Notes under the pieces: generated by a model
Seen by the model: the letters and a program-made list of their open reading frames with translations, nothing else
Databases searched by the model: none
Told to the model about the DNA's origin: nothing
DNA from: Erigeron canadensis
Lineage: Eukaryota > Streptophyta > Magnoliopsida > Asterales > Asteraceae
Direction of reading: 5' to 3'
Assembly (NCBI RefSeq): GCF_010389155.1
Contig: NC_057765.1
Span: 39,947,559-40,011,558 of the forward strand
DNA: 64,000 bases
Shown here: positions 30,935-43,741 of the stretch, one piece after another
How positions within the stretch are numbered: position 1 is the stretch's first letter
Layout: each line of letters starts with the position of its first letter
Translations under genes and position numbers: made by a program

Positions 30935-33432
30935 GGCTATAGATAGAATACCCCGACTAGGGCGGAAAACTCGGGGTGCAAGATAAAACACTCGCGCACA
31001 TGGATGTTACATATGAATAGCTAAATGAGTGCATAGATTAAGCATAAATAATCGAATACATAGTTCATATAAGCAAAACATAGTTCACAAACATAGGTTC
31101 CATAGCATTCAAATAAATTGTAAGATGAGTTCCCACGCAGGGGAAACGGTTAGGCATAATGTCAACTAGCACATAAGAAAGCATGCAAAACTCCAAATCC
31201 TAAGCCTGAAGTCTGCTACGAGTCCCATGCTACCAATCCTAGCCACGATTAGCTTGATTACCTAAAAGGAATACTTAAAATAGTCAACACAAAGGTTGGT
31301 GAGTTCGTAGGTTTGAAAACATGATTGAATGCTTGAAATCCTCATTTGAATCACAAATAGTTTACATGAATAACCACTTAAAAACAATTATAGATTGAAT
31401 GAATAAGATTTATGTCGTCAATAGATTTCGTGAATATCATAGTATGATGTGGCTATAGACCTACTTATGATACATAAAGCGTGAATACATATAAGCGTGC
31501 CCTTACAGTCGACCTGGCTAGTGTGGTGCACATAGCAACCAACGAATACCAATGCGTTCCCTTACAGTCACAAACATGACCTGGCTAGTGTGAATAACAA
31601 TACGTACAATATCATACAGTAGTCTAATAGCCATCGAATAAGAGTAGTGAAAGCAGTTACGGCATATATGAAAACATATTTTGTATTCCTTTCACCCCAA
31701 AACATAAGTAAAAAGGGGGCTACGAAGACTCACCTGACAGCTAGCAACAAGTTTAAGTTACGCAAAATATCAAAAAGCAAGAAATCGGCAAGCAATCAAT
31801 CTGTTACAAGTTATCACAATTAAGTATGTATTCATTATAGGAAAGTGTGCTCATAACGTGCCACCAAGTGTTAACTAAGTTTTCCAAAGGCGCTCGAGTT
31901 TGACTTTGACCGAAATTTACAAGTTTGACTAACGTTGACCAAATTACAAGTTTCACTAAGTTAACCAAAGTTGCCTAAGTTGACCAAAGCTGACTAAGTT
32001 GAGGTAGTAATTGAAGTCCGAGGTCGCAATTGAAAGTTGGGGTCTTAAATTGTATTCGAGGTCTTATTTGAGATTTAGGACAGTATTTCACTAAAAGACA
32101 AAATGAAATTGAGAGGCTAAAATAAGAGGCTAAATTGAGAGGCTAAAATAAGAGGCTAGTAATCTGGAGTAGTATTTCACTAAAAGACAAAATGATATTG
32201 AGAGGCTAAATTGAAAATAAGAGCCTAAATTAAAAATAATAGAAGGCTAAATTGAAATTGCGAGGTCGTAAATCTCAATTGCGAGGTCCCAAATTTTGGG
32301 GTCTTATTTCACTAGAAGATAAAATGAAATTGAGATAGTGAACGGGGTCGTAAATTAGGTTACGGGGTCGCATATCAGAGCTGTTCTTCCCCAATTTTGT
32401 TCTAGAAAACCCTAATCGTTTCTTTTGATCGGAAATGTGTTTTTAACATCAGGTTGTACTTTTTTCAGTAAAAGGCCGTCACCCCTGGCTATATTATATA
32501 TATATCAAATAAAGAACGGGCAATCTAGCTGAATACTAGATTGACTTTTACAGACCATGCACCAAGTGCAACAACCATAGACTAGAGTCCCATTATACAT
32601 AAATCAAAAACAAAAGAATTGAATACAAAGAAACAAAGTATTAATCAGCATCATAAGCTGATTTTAAGTCCCAGGCAATTCTTAAGTATTAATCAGGTTG
32701 TACTTTTAGACTCTCTAAAATGATGGGAAAACATTCCTAAAGTCGGAAACTCGAAAAACGGACTTATTCTTAAAGACCCATTTGAACAAAGTTTGTAAAA
32801 AGTGTACAAAAATTCTTATAACTCAAGATTTTGTTAACGAAATCACACGAAACTTTGACAAAAGTTGTAGTATATGATTCTAAACGTTTTGGACGTAAAA
32901 AGTTTAATACTTGGTGCGTGTAGTGTGTGTAATAAAAGAAAAAACAAAAAATACCAAAAGAAGAGCATAAAGAGGGGTTTTGATTTTATACCTTAAATCT
33001 GTAAAATAGATGTTTGTGATGATGTTTAGGACGTAAAAACATTGTTATTGAAGCTAAATCCAAACAAAATAAGGTTTGATTTTATAAAACTTGATGTAAA
33101 ATGGGGTAGTAATGGTGGGATAGTAAAGATGAGGTAGTAAAGGAGAATGAGGTAGCAAAGGCTTTGTGTGTGTTTTTGCTAGGAGGCTAAGGTGGTGGAA
33201 ATGAGGGTTTGTGAGAGAATAAGGAGTATTTATATGTAGGGTAAAATGGGAGGGTTTTTATGCTAACAAACGAATACGATGCCATACACAGAGAATACGA
33301 GGTCGATGAACTAAAATACGAGGTCGATTCTAAATTACGAGGTCGATAACTAAATACGAGGTCGCATTTTCAAGTTTAAAAATTTTATTTTGACTCAAAA
33401 GTTTTCGTGGTCAACTCACAGGTGTTACATAG
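30935..33432 (-). mobile_element. Chromovirus-like LTR fragment
   Basis: On the minus strand the block opens TGTAACACCTGTGAG, as Ty3/gypsy LTRs do, then has a TATA-like ACATATAAATACTCC at about 33227-33241. The body has the GCCAGGTC / CTGTAAGGG repeats and GAGGTCGNA phrases. The lower edge, near CCCCGAGTTTTCC at about 30980, is uncertain. No gag-pol was found next to it, so it is a solo or partial LTR. 31985-32390 holds loosely repeated AGAGGCTAAAAT and GAGGTCGTAAAT units. A LINE-type insertion sits at 32464-32691. Confidence 0.45.
32464..32691 (-). mobile_element. 228-bp LINE/SINE-type insertion
   Basis: ATCAGGTTGTACTTTT occurs on both sides (32448-32463 and 32692-32707), a 16-base target duplication of the kind made by target-primed reverse transcription. 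On the minus strand the insert ends GCCTTTTACTGAAAAA, a short A-rich tail. It is 5'-truncated with no coding part. It interrupts the LTR. Confidence 0.65.
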
Positions 33433-33448
33433 AATATATATACATAGG

Positions 33449-33757
33449 GGACCCTTATTTTGAGAACCTATTTTTTAAGAACCGTGAACACTCTTAAATT
33501 TCAAATTGAATCATATCTTTTTTTGTTCATTCACATGTAAAACATCATAAAAACATATGTTGCAGAAAAAACTTGAACAAATTCATTCACAAGTTTACAA
33601 AAGGTTACTTTTAAGGCTTCTTTGAAAAAAAAAAATTCTACAACATACATTTTTATATATCATTTCACATGTGAATGAATAAAAAAAATATGTGAACAAA
33701 TATATATATATATATATTAAGAGTTCTTATGGTTCTCAAAAAAATGGTTCTCAATAT
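33449..33757. mobile_element. TA-flanked MITE
   Basis: TATTTTGAGAACC and TTTTTAAGAACCGTGAACAC at the left pair with AGTTCTTATGGTTCTC and TGGTTCTCAATA at the right. The middle TTCATTCACATGT is mirrored by ACATGTGAATGAAT. An internal (TA)n tract is present. Confidence 0.55.
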
Positions 33758-33772
33758 ATATATATATATATA

Positions 33773-34147
33773 GGATAACACTCCAGTGAGAACATCATGA
33801 ATAAGAACACGGTATGAACACTTAAAAACATCATTATAATGCATTAAAAGTCCATAAATTTAACATAGTGTGCAACTAATTATCATTATTTAAGTATTTA
33901 ACAACATATTGATTCGCCAAAATCGAAAAAATCATGTTTTTTGTTAGATATATCCATTCTGATGAATATGCATCCAACATAGATGCCCTAAACAAAAAAC
34001 ATTATTTTCTCGATTTTGACAAATTAATGTATTGTTAAACACTTAAATAATGATAAATAGTTATATACCATGTTAGTTTTATAGAATTTTAATGCATCAA
34101 AATGTAGCTTTTAAGTATTCTAACCGTATTTTAATTTCAAGACTACC
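33773..34147. mobile_element. Palindromic MITE (M4), decayed
   Basis: GGATAACACTCCAGTGAGAAC to AACCGTATTTTAATTTCAAGAC, same family as 7771-8162 with more substitutions. A short repeat of its interior (ATAACTAATTATTATTATT) follows. 34150-34640 is non-coding. Confidence 0.65.
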
Positions 34148-34902
34148 GTATAACTAATTATTATTATTCGAATATTTAATAAGATTAGACAAAATCTAAA
34201 AAATAAAGTTTTTTATTTGTGCATCTAAGATGGATCCAACAAAATAAAATGAGAACCAATATTTTACCACATACATATATAACCAACCCATTTACGTACA
34301 AGATGCATGTAAATTGGGGCTGAGAAGCTAGTTACAAATTAAACAACCACTTGAATTACGTACAGTATTATCAAGAATAATAAAATACAGTATGTAGACT
34401 ACTGACCAAGTATGCATGCTTTATCATGAGGCATTTTGACAACAAATTAAAGTTACAATTATGCATATCTCTCTAGCCTCAGCTCTCCCACATTTTACAA
34501 TATATATATATGTATATGTATATATATAAGAACTAGAATTCCATGCATAAAACTGTAGCAGCTTGATCGACCCCTTAACTAGTACAGGAGTAGTTACGTT
34601 GGATAATCTTTGTTGCTTTGTTGAATATATTTTGCCGATGATACTTCCCGATGTTCCCGATTACTGCAAGCTAGCTCTATTTTGTCCTTTTTCTATGTAC
34701 TCTGGACCGCCATGATACTACCAATGTCGTTCTCGATGGATCAATTTGGGCTCGATCGTGCAGAAGTTCCTTAATTGGGGATTACTTTTGATCTAATTAA
34801 CTTTTGTCGTAATATATAAAACTCGATCTCTCTATTCCATATATATATATATATATATATATGGTCACCCTGAATTTGTACGTACCTCTTATATACCATC
34901 AT

Positions 34903-35265
34903 TTAGTGAGAGTAATATATAAGCAACTTACCGAGGGGGTACATGCCAAGACATAGTAAATACCAACATAATGTGATACCGTCTACTTTTTCCTCAACAG
35001 AATCTACTCGATTTGTGCTCTCAACAGAATCTACTCGATTTGTGCTCTCAAGGGTGGTGGTGCTACTACCATTGATGAACGGGCTAGGAATTGCGATCTT
35101 AACATCCTCATTAATAATAACTGCACCATGATGATGATGAGGATGATTATCTTCCAATAATGCACTCGCCGGAATTGCTATCCTATAATGCTCATATCGC
35201 GTATCATTATTATTATAATCATTATTGACGAAACGTTGATCATGATTCACCCAGTATGCTTCCAT
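34903..35265 (-). CDS. Small unrecognised protein, coding exon (paralogue 2)
   Basis: ATG at 35265-35263 follows an acceptor (ATCTCCAG, exon from 35284). Its 5'UTR exon ends at the GTACGTA donor at 35651. The protein starts MEAYWVNHDQRF, then HYRIAIPAS, a HPHHHH run and VKIAIPSPF. ESTNRVDSV is repeated twice, from a 27-bp tandem duplication at 34994-35047. A donor CCCCTCG/GTAAGTTG at 34931 probably ends the exon after 111 codons (GMYPL), so the last codons of the open frame are intronic. The final exon is unresolved; YHGGPEY near 34690 is shared with paralogue 1. Function unknown. Confidence 0.55.
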   Translation of the reverse strand: MEAYWVNHDQRFVNNDYNNNDTRYEHYRIAIPASALLEDNHPHHHHGAVIINEDVKIAIPSPFINGSSTTTLESTNRVDSVESTNRVDSVEEKVDGITLCWYLLCLGMYPLGKLLIYYSH

Positions 35266-35783
35266 ATTTAGATATCCGGCCTACCTGGAGATTATTAAAC
35301 ATATTATAAAATCGATCAATAATAGTACCTCGATCACTTTTTAAACTCAATCCTAATAACATATTAACATGCCATATATAATGTTAAGTTTAACAGAATA
35401 CGAATTTGAGTAAAAATTATTTTGAGAAAGTTGACATCTAATTAAAAAAAAAAAAAGAAGAAGAAAAATTCGAAGAGATTCAAAATATATATATAAAAAA
35501 AAATAACCTTAGATAATCTTGCACATAATAGTATAATGTGTTATCAAACTCAATATATCTCCATCCGACTAACTAATGCATGCATATATGTATGGGCGAT
35601 ATATAATTAACATATCGATATTGATATAGAAGATAATAACTTATACGTACCTTCAGTCGATCGTCGACGTGTAATGACAACTCTTAATTTCTTGCTTGCT
35701 GCTGACTCTTTGTAACTTTGTAATTAGGGCCTTTTATTTTAAATTGATTTAATTTTGATCAAATAGTAGTGTATCGATGTGGA

Positions 35784-35789
35784 TTTATA
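35784..35789 (-). promoter_or_regulatory. TATA box of small gene, paralogue 2
   Basis: The same TATAAATCC context on the minus strand as at 7071, about 135 bases upstream of the leader donor. Confidence 0.4.
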
Positions 35790-36489
35790 CAAAGATTATA
35801 TGAAAATCTCTATTATATAGATAAAAATCCAATGGCAGCTACGATTATTAATCCTAACCCACTTCGAACAAGGATACTAACTTTTTTAATATTTCGTTAA
35901 CCACGACCTTTAAATTTAAAACTTTGCTAATAATAACCCCTAAGATTTTCAATAATATGCATTAAAAGATAATAAAATTACAAATTCATGGGAGAAGGTC
36001 CGAAGGTGTTGGATTTTTACTTGCTTTTTATCTTTATTAAATTTGTCGGTTTTAGAAAGGCATAAAATATTTTTTTAATTATTAGGTGACTGAATTGATC
36101 TGATGACTGAATGGATAAATAATGTCTGTATGGGTTAAATTAATACAGTTATTTTATATATTCATTAAGTCAAACTAACAAACATTTTTAATAATTTAAT
36201 AAATCGAGTACTTTTGATTAAGTCACAACTCTCTTTTATTATTAAAACATTAAACAAACACTACTTAGGTAGTTAGGTATCATATATGCATACCTCCCGC
36301 AAATTAGTTATACTGGTCCTTCTTATATTTTTGTCTAGTTTTTTTTAAAGGTTAAAATCACCAAAATATAGTTGTTTCTTTTAGTATTTGCTTTTAAGCA
36401 TGGAACATCTTTTTGTTCATTTAGATCGTCGTACCATTAACTTGTTTCAAAACTGTAACTATACTTTATATATATATATATATATATAT

Positions 36490-36851
36490 GGACAATCAAA
36501 TAAGAACAGATTTAAAATAAGAACGGTGAGAACACCTTAAAATCACCATTTTGATGCATTAAAAGTCCATAAAACTAACATAGTGCATAACTAATTATCA
36601 TTATTTAAGTGTTTAACAAAACATTGATTCATCAAAATCGAAAAAATTACGTTTTTTGTTGGATGCATCATTTTGATGAATATGCATCCAAGATGGATGC
36701 ACAAAACAAAAAACATGATTATTTCGATTTTAACGGATGAATGTGTTGTTAAACACTTAAATAATGATAATTAGTTATGCACTATGTTAATTTTATGGAC
36801 TTTTAATGCATCAAAATGATGTTTTTAAGGTGTTCTTGCCGGAGTGTTACC
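36490..36851. mobile_element. Palindromic MITE (M5), orthologous to M2
   Basis: GGACAATCAAATAAGAACAG to TTGCCGGAGTGTTACC between TA tracts. It occupies the same place in the duplication as 8186-8546 and differs from it by a few bases. Confidence 0.8.
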
Positions 36852-37143
36852 ATATATATATATATATATATACTATAAGGTGGTTAGGTGAGAACAAGGG
36901 TAAGAACTGTGAGAACTAATAGAAAACCATTTGTAAGGACGGAGCTTGTAAGGCTAAGGACTACACTACACTTGTATGGTATCCGACTACCATTGTATTC
37001 ATGTATAGATTTTTCATTAGTAATTGAATTGTACAGTACTATTAAAACTAAGATAAGTACAGTTTGGCCAAAGCCAAAACCATAACTAGAGCATTGAGTG
37101 TGACGTACAGATGGAGGAGCAAAGAAGATTCCAAAGACTCAGA

Positions 37144-37757
37144 GTGCATTTTTGAGTTTTTTAAGTGAAGGATAAGAAAAGAAATGATAAAAAAAAACTA
37201 CTTTTGTTCTTTTTAACAAGAAATGAAAAGATATGATTGGAAAACTTTAAGGGTTTTTTTCTCCAAACTTTTCCTGCCAAATATGGCCGGATTTAGAAGG
37301 AAAACATTACTTCCAAGTATGAAAGTACTAATCTGACCTTTGAAATTGTTGTTGTTGCTGCAACCTTGACAAATCTGAAAAAGACGGTGGTTGATGGTGG
37401 TTGTTCATGGTAGCAAGTATAAAACGGCTGATTTGTTTATGTGTTTGTAATTAATACCACTAACCTTATATTTGAATATAGATCAGATATAAAAGATATT
37501 GGTTTTAATTTTGATGATGGTTCTTGATTGTGTGCGACAAAGTTCTGTTTCAGTTAAAGAAAAAAAAAAAGAGTCTGCCTGTAGAATGAGTATCTTTATT
37601 TTAAGGATATATTTATAAAATTATAGTTTTTATCCTTTCTCTTCCTATCATTTTTTTTAAACTCAAGAATGCCTTTTATAAGTATACTTTTCTTTCTTTT
37701 TCTTTTCTTATCCTCTCTTTCCTTTTCTTTTCTTGTGTTTTAAACTCAAAAATGCAG
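37144..37757. mobile_element. 0.6-kb element present only in duplication copy 2
   Basis: GTGCATTTTTGAGTTT at the left faces AAACTCAAAAATGCA at the right, with AAGAAAAGAAA-type purine runs mirrored inside. The empty site survives in copy 1 at about 8778 (GACTCAAAGAGGTGG). The flanks GACTCAGA and TGTCAAAA are only a loose match, so a hAT-type 8-bp duplication is possible but not proven. Non-coding. Confidence 0.6.
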
Positions 37758-38162
37758 TGTCAAAAGGTGGGAACCGTAAACCAAGCCCATGAACATGGTA
37801 GATCATCAGGTCGGAATGTTTAGAGCCCAAACAGAAAGTTGGGCTGGGCCTATCTTTCTGCTTCTCTTTTATCAGGTATTATGACTTTGAATTCAAGACA
37901 CAAACATCAGGAAAATGCAGAACAAATTAAAGGAAAGGAAATAAAAAAAGAAGATTTGCTTGCATCAAAAGTTCAAACCTAACCAAGTAACCAATGCCAT
38001 TACATGAGAAAGCCAGGGCCAAGAAATAAATCATCATTTTCGAAGCTCTAGAATTCTTTGCATTACTGTAAGTTACAGCTTAAGACTAAACTAAGGAATC
38101 AATACCAAAATGGAAAAGAATTTGAGGACATGACTCAAGATTCAATAGAGGGACAAAGCCTT

Positions 38163-40118
38163 TCAAATTTTCAAATGACTACTTGCAACATTTCGTCTCG
38201 CACTGCATCCCACGATATAGATCATTGACTGACATTTATAAGACAATATCACATGTAAGTTTATGCAAAACCCATTTTCATATAATCTCTTTGCGGCTTT
38301 GGCTATTTGTTAGTCTTTAATATGCCAAAGTTTGAAGAATGAAGAATTTGACAGTTTGGGCTTGTTTTCAAATTTTGCTATAAGATTAATTATTTATATC
38401 TTACCAAGACAACAAACAAAACAACGTTAAAGATAGCAACCATGCGCCATTCAATTTTCATGTACTCTGCTACTCCAACCCTGAAAATTCGTTACAAGAT
38501 GAAAAAAAATGCCAAACTACTAGCAAATAATCATGAAACGGAATGCAAAAATGGGAAAAGGAAGCTTACTTGCAGGAATCACAGTTGTAGCATCTGATTG
38601 TTTTCGAATTCTTGTAAAGTTTGCAGTCCTTGATCTAACTAACTGGATGGAAGCTCAGGTCATAGTAAGACGCATTCATAGCAGGATAACCACACCTAAA
38701 GAATGTTGAATTTGAAAGTTTAAACATCGGGTTATGCAAAGGAAAGCATAGTGAAGGACCGAAAGTGTGTGGGTGATTGGAAAACACTAATAACATCAAT
38801 GAACTCTGCCATTAGCAGAAACAAGAGATTCAATAAACCTACTGAGATGGTGGTCTGCAACAACCAGCTTCAATGGGAGTTAACTTTGCCAATTTGTATT
38901 GTTTGAGAGTCTGCAGAAAACACACAACTGTCACTTTCTTGAAACTCATTCACCATGTAGAGGGAGCAATATGGGGGGTTGGTCATGAGGTCAGTTAAGG
39001 TTTGGATTGAAACTGGTCATTTTGTATTACATGCCGAAAAGAGTCGGGTCAGACCCACCACATTTCCTTTATCCCTTTTAAGCCCTTGATATAAATAGTG
39101 TTCCACAATAATGATCTCAAAAATCAATAAGAATATTAATCTTTAAAAAAAATTTAGGTGTTTGTTTGTGTTGAAATTAGACTTGGTGTGCCTTTTAAGC
39201 TATTCGGCCACTTTCCCTTATGGTTACACTTAGTTCATTTGACCCATTTGAGCGCTTGAGATGAAACACAACCCAAATAGTCTCATTCATAAGTATATGG
39301 ATCAAAATTGCCACTTTTATCGCCAAGTAGAACCACAGTCCACATAGGGAACACAGGGAACTAGGGAAGGAGTCAAATGAACAGACCTTGGATTTTCTCG
39401 ATAGATTGCTACAATCATCAGCTTTAACAAGACAACTTTGAAGGTGCTTCCAATTACGGGTGTTATTTAACTGACTCCCAAATCAAGAAACAACTTATTT
39501 AGCAGGAAAATTTTTAAGATTTCAAGCTAGGATATACACTTTAGCAGATACTTACTTCTTTTAAAAACCATGTATTATAATCTTGAAGTTGATATTCCTT
39601 GAATCTGACCAAACAAATAAGATAGTGGACTAGAAATCTTCTTTGTTCTATTGAATTCAGGAGCAAATACAAGAGTAGAAGAGATTTCATTTTAGGACTT
39701 ACCTCAAACCCCGAACAATATGACCCGCGCCATTGTTAGTTATAATAAACCTATAACAGAAGTCGGAAAAAATAAACATAAGTTGGTGTATACAATGGAG
39801 ACAGATTAGGTTATTTTCGAAGTTCATCCTTGAAGGAATTGATTATGATGCGGTCCATCGATAACAATAGGAAGAAAAAAAAACATGATGGTAACCGCAG
39901 ACATGTACAAATGTACTTACGCTAATAGGGCAAAAACAAGGATTCCTAACAATATCAAGCAAAGCATTATCAAATACTGCAATATACATAAACCTTTTAG
40001 TAACTGTTGCTAACAAAGACTGCAAAAAAAAAAGTAGATCTTAAAAAACAGAACATGCATTACCATCCACAATAATATAGAGTTGTTCTTTACAGCTCCC
40101 AGAAACCCAATGATTGAT
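38163..40118 (-). pseudogene. Tetraspanin pseudogene, copy 2
   Basis: The same blocks as the pseudogene at 9333-11293, from IGFLGAVKNN (40118-40064) to the terminal MIYIVGCSARRN block ending TGA at 38163. The first exon is again missing and the same TAG stands at 38637-38635. The cysteine codon TGC after the stop is intact here but TAC in copy 1. In the last block the tandem GCC becomes GCS. Splice sites are mostly kept, so transcripts may still be spliced, but no full tetraspanin can be made. Confidence 0.85.
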
Positions 40119-40316
40119 CTAAATACAGACAAAACAAAACCTATTAACTTTAGTGGGTATCGATTTAGTTAAAAACTTAAAACATCCAAATATGTATTCA
40201 ATTTGATTAAAAGAGATGGTATTAGTCTGAATATTGGAAAGTAGTATAGAAACCTCAAAGTCAATCTGATGACTCTATAGGAAGTAAGATCGATATGATG
40301 AAATGAAGAAAAGTGG

Positions 40317-41300
40317 GGAGATATCAATATTTTACATCAAAAATATTATACCAAAACCAATTACACCGACAGCTACTAACTGCAAAATGAGCAGAAATTA
40401 CATAACTTAATCTAAGTAACACCATAACTATTAGTTTTTGAAAGTTATGCTGCATCCAGAAACTGAAACACAAATATAATTATAGTTATAATTATAATTA
40501 TATAAACTAAAGTAGAGCCCAAAAGAGTACTAAATTTCTCCAACTCTGATATGCACTAGCTATAATTCTTATGGTATACACGTCCATACCCAACGAAACA
40601 TATAACACTGCCTCTAAACCTAAATCTATAACTCAAGTCTATATTGGCTAGTCTAATTGGACAGGACTTCCTTGAAACATGACCTTAAGCACAAACGCAA
40701 GTCTACATTCGAATATTCTCTAATAAATTACAAAGGTCACCTTTCTCGAGTTTTCTATGTCTCTTTAAAAGAACTACATTTCTCTAATCAATATTACAAA
40801 TTCAAACTTTATACTGTCACACTTCAATTAATATAAATTGAGAACAATACTTATATTTTACAGTAATATCATAAAGAAACAAACTTTAATTACCAAGAAC
40901 TTGAACCAAAACAACCCAATATAGCTAGAATTAAAAGTAATGATATCAAGTGCTATTAATTAATTCACAAAACACCTAGAATGAATATCTCAAGAATACC
41001 CATATCCTGGTGACCAGAGCAGAAAATTCGTAATTTGTTTAATAAATGAGTAAAAATAATTTTCTTAGATTATATGTATGAATGGTGAACTATTTTCTAT
41101 CCTGCCTGATCAAAGCACGGGTTAAGAAATCTTTGTGTACATATCGACTGATATAGTGTAAGTATTTCGATTGGTTACACAAACTTATAATTTCAGAATT
41201 CACGGTCAAACCAAAATAAAATAGTTGATATCTATCTTAAGAATTTACAGTTTAAATGTATTGTATAATTCAAATCATTTCATATTCATCCATTGATTGT
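40317..41300. other. No recognised gene
   Basis: AT-rich sequence between the duplication and the LIM gene; presumably includes the 3' untranslated region of the LIM gene near 41200-41307. (TATAAT)n-like runs near 40470-40500. Confidence 0.4.
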
Positions 41301-41307
41301 ATCTCAA

Positions 41308-43738
41308 TTAGTCTTGTGATTCTTCTTCTTCTGGAGCAGTCTCTTCTGCTTTTGGTGATTCTTTTGTTTCCGTTGATGCTTCTTGATTATCATCTTGCGC
41401 TTCTTCTGTTGACGTTCCACCGGTTTTCTTTATCGTAGCAGCTTCTTTAAGGTGGTTATAACTACCTTTCTCTTTGAAAAGTTGGGAGAAATGTGGCTTG
41501 CAGAATAGATTTCCATCTAAAGCAGCATAATTAGATGGTGTGAGAAAACAACCTCCTTGAGTACATCGAAAACATCCTTTGTGGTAAAACTCTCCTTCGA
41601 CAGTTACCTAAACATTTTACAACAAATTAAATACGTACATTACGTTTACTGAGCATGTTTACGTACACGCTAAATTAAATCGTTTACTATAATATCTCTC
41701 AACTGTTCAAAAAATAATAAAACGTGTAAATAACAAACCTTTTCGAGAGGATATACAGTTTTCTTACAAACTGCACATTTATCTTGAGTGCCAGAAAACA
41801 ATGCAGCTAATCTACTAGGGGCTTTTCCCTGTAAATCAATTACACTAGCTGATCAATTCAAAGAAGACTATATATATTTATACAATTTCTATAAATATAC
41901 TAGTACATTATATAAATAAACGTACCGTCTCTTGTGGTTTCGCAGCTGATCATCGTAAGTTCATGGTTAAAGTTAGAATTAGCCAACAAAAAAATAATAA
42001 ACAGAGTTTAAGAAATGAATAAGCTCAGTTTTATATGTAGATATTGAAAGAAAATGAAATTACTTAACGTGTTACTTTAGGAAGGCCTCCTCTTTCCTTA
42101 AACTTTTGCTCAAAATGAGGCTTGCAAAATAGTACCCCTTCCAATGATGAGTAGGTGCTCATCTAATACCACATAAAAAAACACGTTATTTGGATATGTG
42201 TATATACATCCGTTTGGTATGTAATTTGACACAAAATGGATTTAAATACATTCAAATTTAAACATATGGAATCCATATATTCTCTCTTTTCATATGTACA
42301 TTTGATGTTACCATATATTATATCTTTATATGTTCATCTTTAAACATTTGCTTAGATGTATTAATCAAAGTTTTTTTCTTTTTCAATTTTGTAGTTACGT
42401 TAACTATGCATATGATTAGTTCTTACAAGAACTTGCAAATGTAATTTTTCTGATTAAACCTTTGTGACTCATTTTTGGTATTGTATGCAAATGAAATTGT
42501 TGCCCTGGCAGTTAAAAAAGCTTAATGGGAGTTGGCTACAAAATTTCTGATAGCTTATCGGGTCGAGTCGAGCAAGCTCGATTGTATCGTTTGCTCGATC
42601 GAGCTCGAGCCTATAAAGAAAAACTCGCTCGAGTCGAGTTTCGAGCTTCGAGTTTTTGAGTCGAGTCGAGCTCGAGCCTGGCACTGTATCGGCTCGGCTC
42701 GTTTACACCCCTAAATTGTCAATGAGGTAGTAGTTTCGAATTTATGCATAATGAAAGGGGAAATTAAACTTGTCTTTGAAACTTTGATTCTGAGAGCTTG
42801 GATAAAATAAATAAAGTATTAATAAGTCAGATCAGGTCACGCAAACAACCATAAATAATAAAGTCAATAATCCTATTAAAGAATTAAAATTGTTACACTT
42901 TGAGGATTAAAACTTTAAAATTGTTTCATATGTTTCATAAAAAGATAGTAATTGCTTGGAAATATAACAAAAATCAAATACGTATATTTTTTGGGCTCGA
43001 GACATAAAAGTAACTCAAGATTTCAAATATGCTCCCCATAACGCAAGTTTATGTATAAAGAGTTGGGCTTATTTTAGCCCAACAAGTCAACTACATCTAT
43101 TTGAGCGTCCAAAGCTTCATTTCAGAGGGTTTAATTCTTTTGTGCATGCTCTTTAGAAATAAAATTACATTGTAATTTGTATGGGTGGTCCAAATGTCGT
43201 TGTAAGTTCTAACTTTTTTGAATATGGTTCCTTCCTTTCATATGCTTTCAGACGTCATATTTTTCACAAATCGTCTCAAGTATGAAATTAACCACCTTAT
43301 GAAAACATCTAGGGATAACGTACCAAAATTTTTTTTATTAAAAAGGGTCCTACAAATTTTCGGGTTTGGTCGTGTAGATCCGAGTCAAAAGGACTAATCA
43401 TTCCCGAAAAACTGAACGGGGAAAAGCTTCTCAATTATTTATAAATTACTTCTAAAGTTTGTTTATGGACAATTTTTTTATTTGTGAACTAATTAAAATA
43501 GAGAAATGTTAGATTTACAAACAAACGAGAAGATACATTTATATTATTAAAACTGTCCGGTTCTAAAATTAAAGTTAGAAAAGGAAGGAATGAATTTACG
43601 CACCGTAAGTTTGCCATTGCATTGGCTACATTTGAAGCAGGTATTATGATAGTTAATACCATCAGCAGATATCATCTCGAGAAAATACACAGTTTTTTCA
43701 CAAACTTTGCATTTTTCTAGAGTCCCTGTGAATGCCAT
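41308..43738 (-). CDS. Plant LIM-domain actin-binding protein (PLIM/WLIM type)
   Basis: Five exons: 43738-43604, 42162-42069, 41945-41926, 41828-41739 and 41607-41308, all with GT-AG introns and consistent phase, giving 212 residues. The start is ATG in MAFTGTLEKC, the usual start of plant LIM proteins. LIM1 (about residues 10-62) has CKVC, HNTC, CSQC and the late CKPHF. LIM2 (about 101-153) has CAVC, HKGC and CTQGGC, with CKPHF closing it, all zinc ligands present. The linker is GKAPSRLAALFSGTQDK. The last 35 residues are acidic (many E, D and S), as in pollen PLIM proteins. Plant two-LIM proteins bundle actin filaments; the acidic tail suggests the PLIM branch, though I cannot exclude WLIM. 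Intron 1 is 1.4 kb and holds a transposon fragment. Confidence 0.9.
42530..42714 (-). mobile_element. hAT element end inside LIM intron 1
   Basis: On the minus strand TAGGGGTGTAAACGAGCCGAG, then repeated CTCGAGCTCGA / GTCGAGTCGAG motifs, is a common terminal pattern of plant hAT (Ac/Ds-like) elements. The opposite end is missing, so it is truncated. The two overlapping open frames here are products of the TCGAG repeats. Confidence 0.5.
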
Positions 43739-43741
43739 CCC

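Larger units (their letters stand above)
35330..40316 (+). repeat. Segmental duplication, copy 2
   Basis: Direct copy of 6634-11485, offset about 28.8 kb. It contains the same promoter and 5'UTR block, one MITE and the tetraspanin pseudogene. It lacks the second MITE and SINE-like block of copy 1 and has a 0.6-kb element at 37144-37757 instead. Confidence 0.9.

Noticed and set aside
42469..42714. Overlapping frames within LIM intron 1
   Set aside because: Produced by TCGAG repeats at a hAT end.
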